Of a DNA stretch of 64,000 bases, positions 61,358-64,000 are shown piece by piece. This stretch comes from Glycine soja (Eukaryota > Streptophyta > Magnoliopsida > Fabales > Fabaceae). The stretch lies in assembly GCF_004193775.1 (NCBI RefSeq), contig NC_041019.1:50629928-50693927 (forward strand), written 5' to 3'. A program made the position numbers and the translations under genes. The notes beneath the pieces were generated by a model. It was not told where the DNA came from and searched no databases. It saw only the letters and a list, made by a program, of their open reading frames with translations. Numbering within the stretch: position 1 is the stretch's first letter; each line of letters begins with the position of its first letter.

Positions 61358-62819
61358 AGTGACTTATTTGTATATATAATATATATTTTTATGATGCACT
61401 CATTTTAACCAAGTAACTTAATTGGTGTTAACTCGTTGGCAAGTACACCAAATTGTCACAAGTAGTAAAGTATTCGAAAGTCCGAGTGTTGAATCTACAT
61501 GGACTTTGTTTGTACTTAGATTAAAGTAAATCCAATTTACAAGCAAGAGATAAGAAATTTAAAATGAAAGATAGTAGAAAATAAAAGATTTAAATTAAAA
61601 GATGATAAAGATAAAGATAAGATAGAAAATAAAGAAAATAAAAGTAAAAGATTAAGATAAAGATAAAAAAGATATAAAGAAAAGATAAGATGTGATAATG
61701 TTGGGACTCAGTCTGCCTTGTCTGCATAGGATATATGAAATTATGATTTTTCTTTATCAAATTAATCAGATCTATTCTACCATCATCTATCCATTTACTT
61801 GCCCTTGATGCCTCACAATAACAAGCCTATTTTAGTTACCTATCTTCCAAATGTCTTTGCAAAGACTCAGTAAATAAGATGCATGAAGACTAGATTCTAG
61901 ATGTTTGCTAAATGCATGAGCATAAAGTCACCATTCTATGTCTAGCAATGATTATTTTATGATTTCTTTCTTTATTTGTTCTGGTTAGGAGTTACCCTCT
62001 CCCGAGCAACTAACTCCTAAAACTGATGCATGCATCATTTCTTTAGATCTTATTAAAGGTTACACTCTCCCAAGCAATTAACAAATATAAAAGATGAAAA
62101 TGTAAGATAAAATAGAGAAGAAAATAGAACAAAAAAACCTGAGAAGGAATCCTATTTGCAGTGATAAATTTGAAGTAAACATATATCGTTTGGCTTTTTA
62201 AGTCTGTCAGGTCCTAGGCCCTAACCAGGGGTTTAGTCACTCATGCCTATTAAGGACTTTACACTAAATGGGGCATAAGAATAGATGGGTAAAAGGGGTG
62301 AAAGAAAAAAAAGGAATAAATGAAAGCCGAGGGGGTTCTGTGTTGTGATAGATGGTTAATAACAAGGAAGGAGAGTTTCCCCTAAAGGATAGACCCAGTG
62401 TATAGGTTGTGTTTTTCTTTCTTGCCTTGACTAACTTCTTATAGTTTGTTGGAGTGAACTTGGGCGTGATGCTGAAAATTTTTTTTTATCCATATCTTTG
62501 ATATTTTTTCGATCTTTTTCTCTTTTAATCCATCTTTTTCATATCTGCAAGCCACAAATAATAAAAATATCAATTCTTATCATTTAAGCCAAACATATGC
62601 TAAGTAAATATTTTTAAATATATTTTAAATATATTTTTATTATCAAAATAACTCATATTTAACGGTTATCAATTGGTATAGTAATTTAACACATGATAAA
62701 CTCACTATCTAATTACAGTATTAATTACAATTTAAGATACAAACATAAAAATATTTAATGAGACTATCTATTTATCTACCTATCTAAAATAGACTTGAGT
62801 AGTGTACCATCTTCTAAAG
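61358..62819. other. LTR-retrotransposon-like sequence truncating pseudogene copy 3
   Basis: Non-coding DNA abutting the pseudogene. Phrases such as GGCAAGTACACCAAATTGTC, CACAAGTAGTAAAGTATTCG and GTCCGAGTGTTGAATC (61438-61495) resemble plant Gypsy-type LTR or leader sequence. A purine-rich AAGATAAAGATAAGATAG stretch at 61560-61690 follows. No element boundaries or coding domains were found, so the class is uncertain. Confidence 0.4.
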
Positions 62820-64000
62820 CATATACACAATAATTGCCTTTCTTTAAAGCATTGCTTTTTTTTTTCTTTAAAGTAATGTCAATTGTGAACACGATTTGTT
62901 TGAGAGGTGGAGGGCTTAAAAAATTACAAACATTTAAAAAAGATGTCTTTAGGAAAGTTCAGTTTATAAATGTGTTATCTTTGTGCAAGACTTTCAAAAG
63001 TGGAGTCATCTCATGTGTATGGAATTGGATGCTCTTCTGTTAGTGGAACTCTTAATGTTTGAGAGACCCACAAAAACTTGTGTTTTTCTCTCTCATACTA
63101 GACAGTTTTGAAGAGAAAACGAAGGAGAGATAAATAACACAAAAAACTGAAGGAAGTTTTGGAGCCGTCATGATTTCTGTAGCTAGATGTCAACTGTTGA
63201 TTAATCTGACAATGGAGAGATTAACTCAGATAGTTGTTGGATTTATCAAAAAGCACGAGTTTATCAACAAGTTAGTAATACTATAGACACCGTACGGGAA
63301 TTGGCAAGATACAGAGATTCACCTGAAATATACATATCTTCAAAATTGAAATAATTAAAAATATTTAACTAATTCCAACTCATCGTTTTGAAAAGAAAAC
63401 ACACAAAGAAAAAAACTTAAAAACAAATATTTTAAATCACACAGTTATGAGTGGATCGATATTTCAAGTTCTATCTTTATTGGGTCTTTCTTTATAGCCT
63501 TCTTTGTTAATTTCTATTTCATCAATATGTGTCTCGTTGAGACCTGACTTCAGACGAGTAACAACAACCCTTTTTCAAAGCAGTACATGTTTTTCTTCAA
63601 AGCAATTTGAAATATGAAAAAGGAGTTTTGTTGGTGAAACAGGAGAGTATGTATTCTCATCTCATTATTTATTACTATTTTTTTATTGAAATAGTTTTTA
63701 TTTAAAATCCACACAATCTTTTCACGAGCGTTTGCTCCCATCCAATCGGGGGAATGCCGTGTCACAGTTAATTATTCTTTTTTTTTAATATAAAAACAAA
63801 GAAACAAATTTTATTTTCTGTACTATTTAGTAGTACAATGAAAAATCAAATTATCATTGTATATCTTCCTTTTTCACTTTCATTTTAAAAAAAAAAACTC
63901 AATTATAATACAGTTTCTAGACATATGAGATGTTTTCAATTATTTCATAAAATATATTTTAAATAATCAAATTTAAAAAGTAAAATAGATTTTAGTACAA
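62820..64000 (-). repeat. Right arm of the 1.1-kb inverted duplication
   Basis: Reverse complement of 31192-32320, running off the window end, so the repeat may be longer. It carries about 50 extra bases near 63119-63170 relative to the left arm, plus scattered substitutions. It lies beside pseudogene copy 3, as the left arm lies beside the intact receptor kinase, but in inverted order. Confidence 0.9.

Overview
This window is plant nuclear DNA, most likely from a legume close to soybean (Glycine). The signs are split genes with GT-AG introns, very AT-rich spacers, Ty1-copia, hAT, Mutator-like, CACTA and LINE relics, and protein families typical of dicots. The genus is an inference from how the genes and repeats look; nothing could be searched. 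Three genes appear complete (a Rab GTPase, an LRR receptor kinase and a subtilase), and the 3' end of a fourth (an RGG-box RNA-binding protein) enters at the left edge.

Layout. 1-545: last exon and 3' UTR of the RGG-box protein (+). 3.8-7.1 kb: eight-exon RABD2/Rab1 GTPase (-). 7.7-8.3 kb: LINE RNase H relics (+). 10.2-13.2 kb: degraded LRR receptor kinase (+) carrying a 373-bp LTR-like insertion. 13.5-14.2 kb: LINE relic (+). 16.2-16.85 kb: second receptor-kinase fragment (+). 22.1-24.1 kb: split LINE relic (-). 25.4-25.9 kb: hAT-type MITE with an exact 8-bp target duplication. 27.1-30.6 kb: intact MIK2-type LRR receptor kinase (-). 31.2-32.3 kb: one arm of a 1.1-kb inverted duplication whose partner lies at 62.8-64.0 kb. 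32.3-44.3 kb: long AT-rich gene-poor tract with a chloroplast-derived patch (rpoB and atpE pieces), a 930-bp hAT-like element and a possible mitochondrial insert. 44.7-45.3 kb: Mutator-type foldback MITE with a 9-bp target duplication and a related empty site nearby. 46.2-54.5 kb: eleven-exon subtilisin-like protease (+). 55.2-61.4 kb: another receptor-kinase pseudogene (-), split in its last exon by a 5.4-kb Ty1-copia element that keeps its 5' LTR and primer-binding site but has lost its 3' end.

Biology. The receptor-kinase copies (one intact, three broken, on both strands) form a local birth-and-death cluster, and their homology extends into the 3' flanks. The intact copy encodes a plasma-membrane receptor with 24 LRRs and an RD-type kinase. 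The subtilase is a secreted or apoplastic serine protease with its full catalytic set. RABD2 controls ER-to-Golgi traffic. These genes share no pathway that the sequence shows; they are chromosomal neighbours.

I found no CRISPR array, tRNA or rRNA gene, or exotic multi-gene system. The most interesting signals are structural: the nested copia deletion, an inverted pair of tRNA-like modules in the copia leader, the MITE with a related empty site, a probable GC-AG intron, the rpoB/atpE organelle chimera and the 30-kb-spaced inverted repeat.
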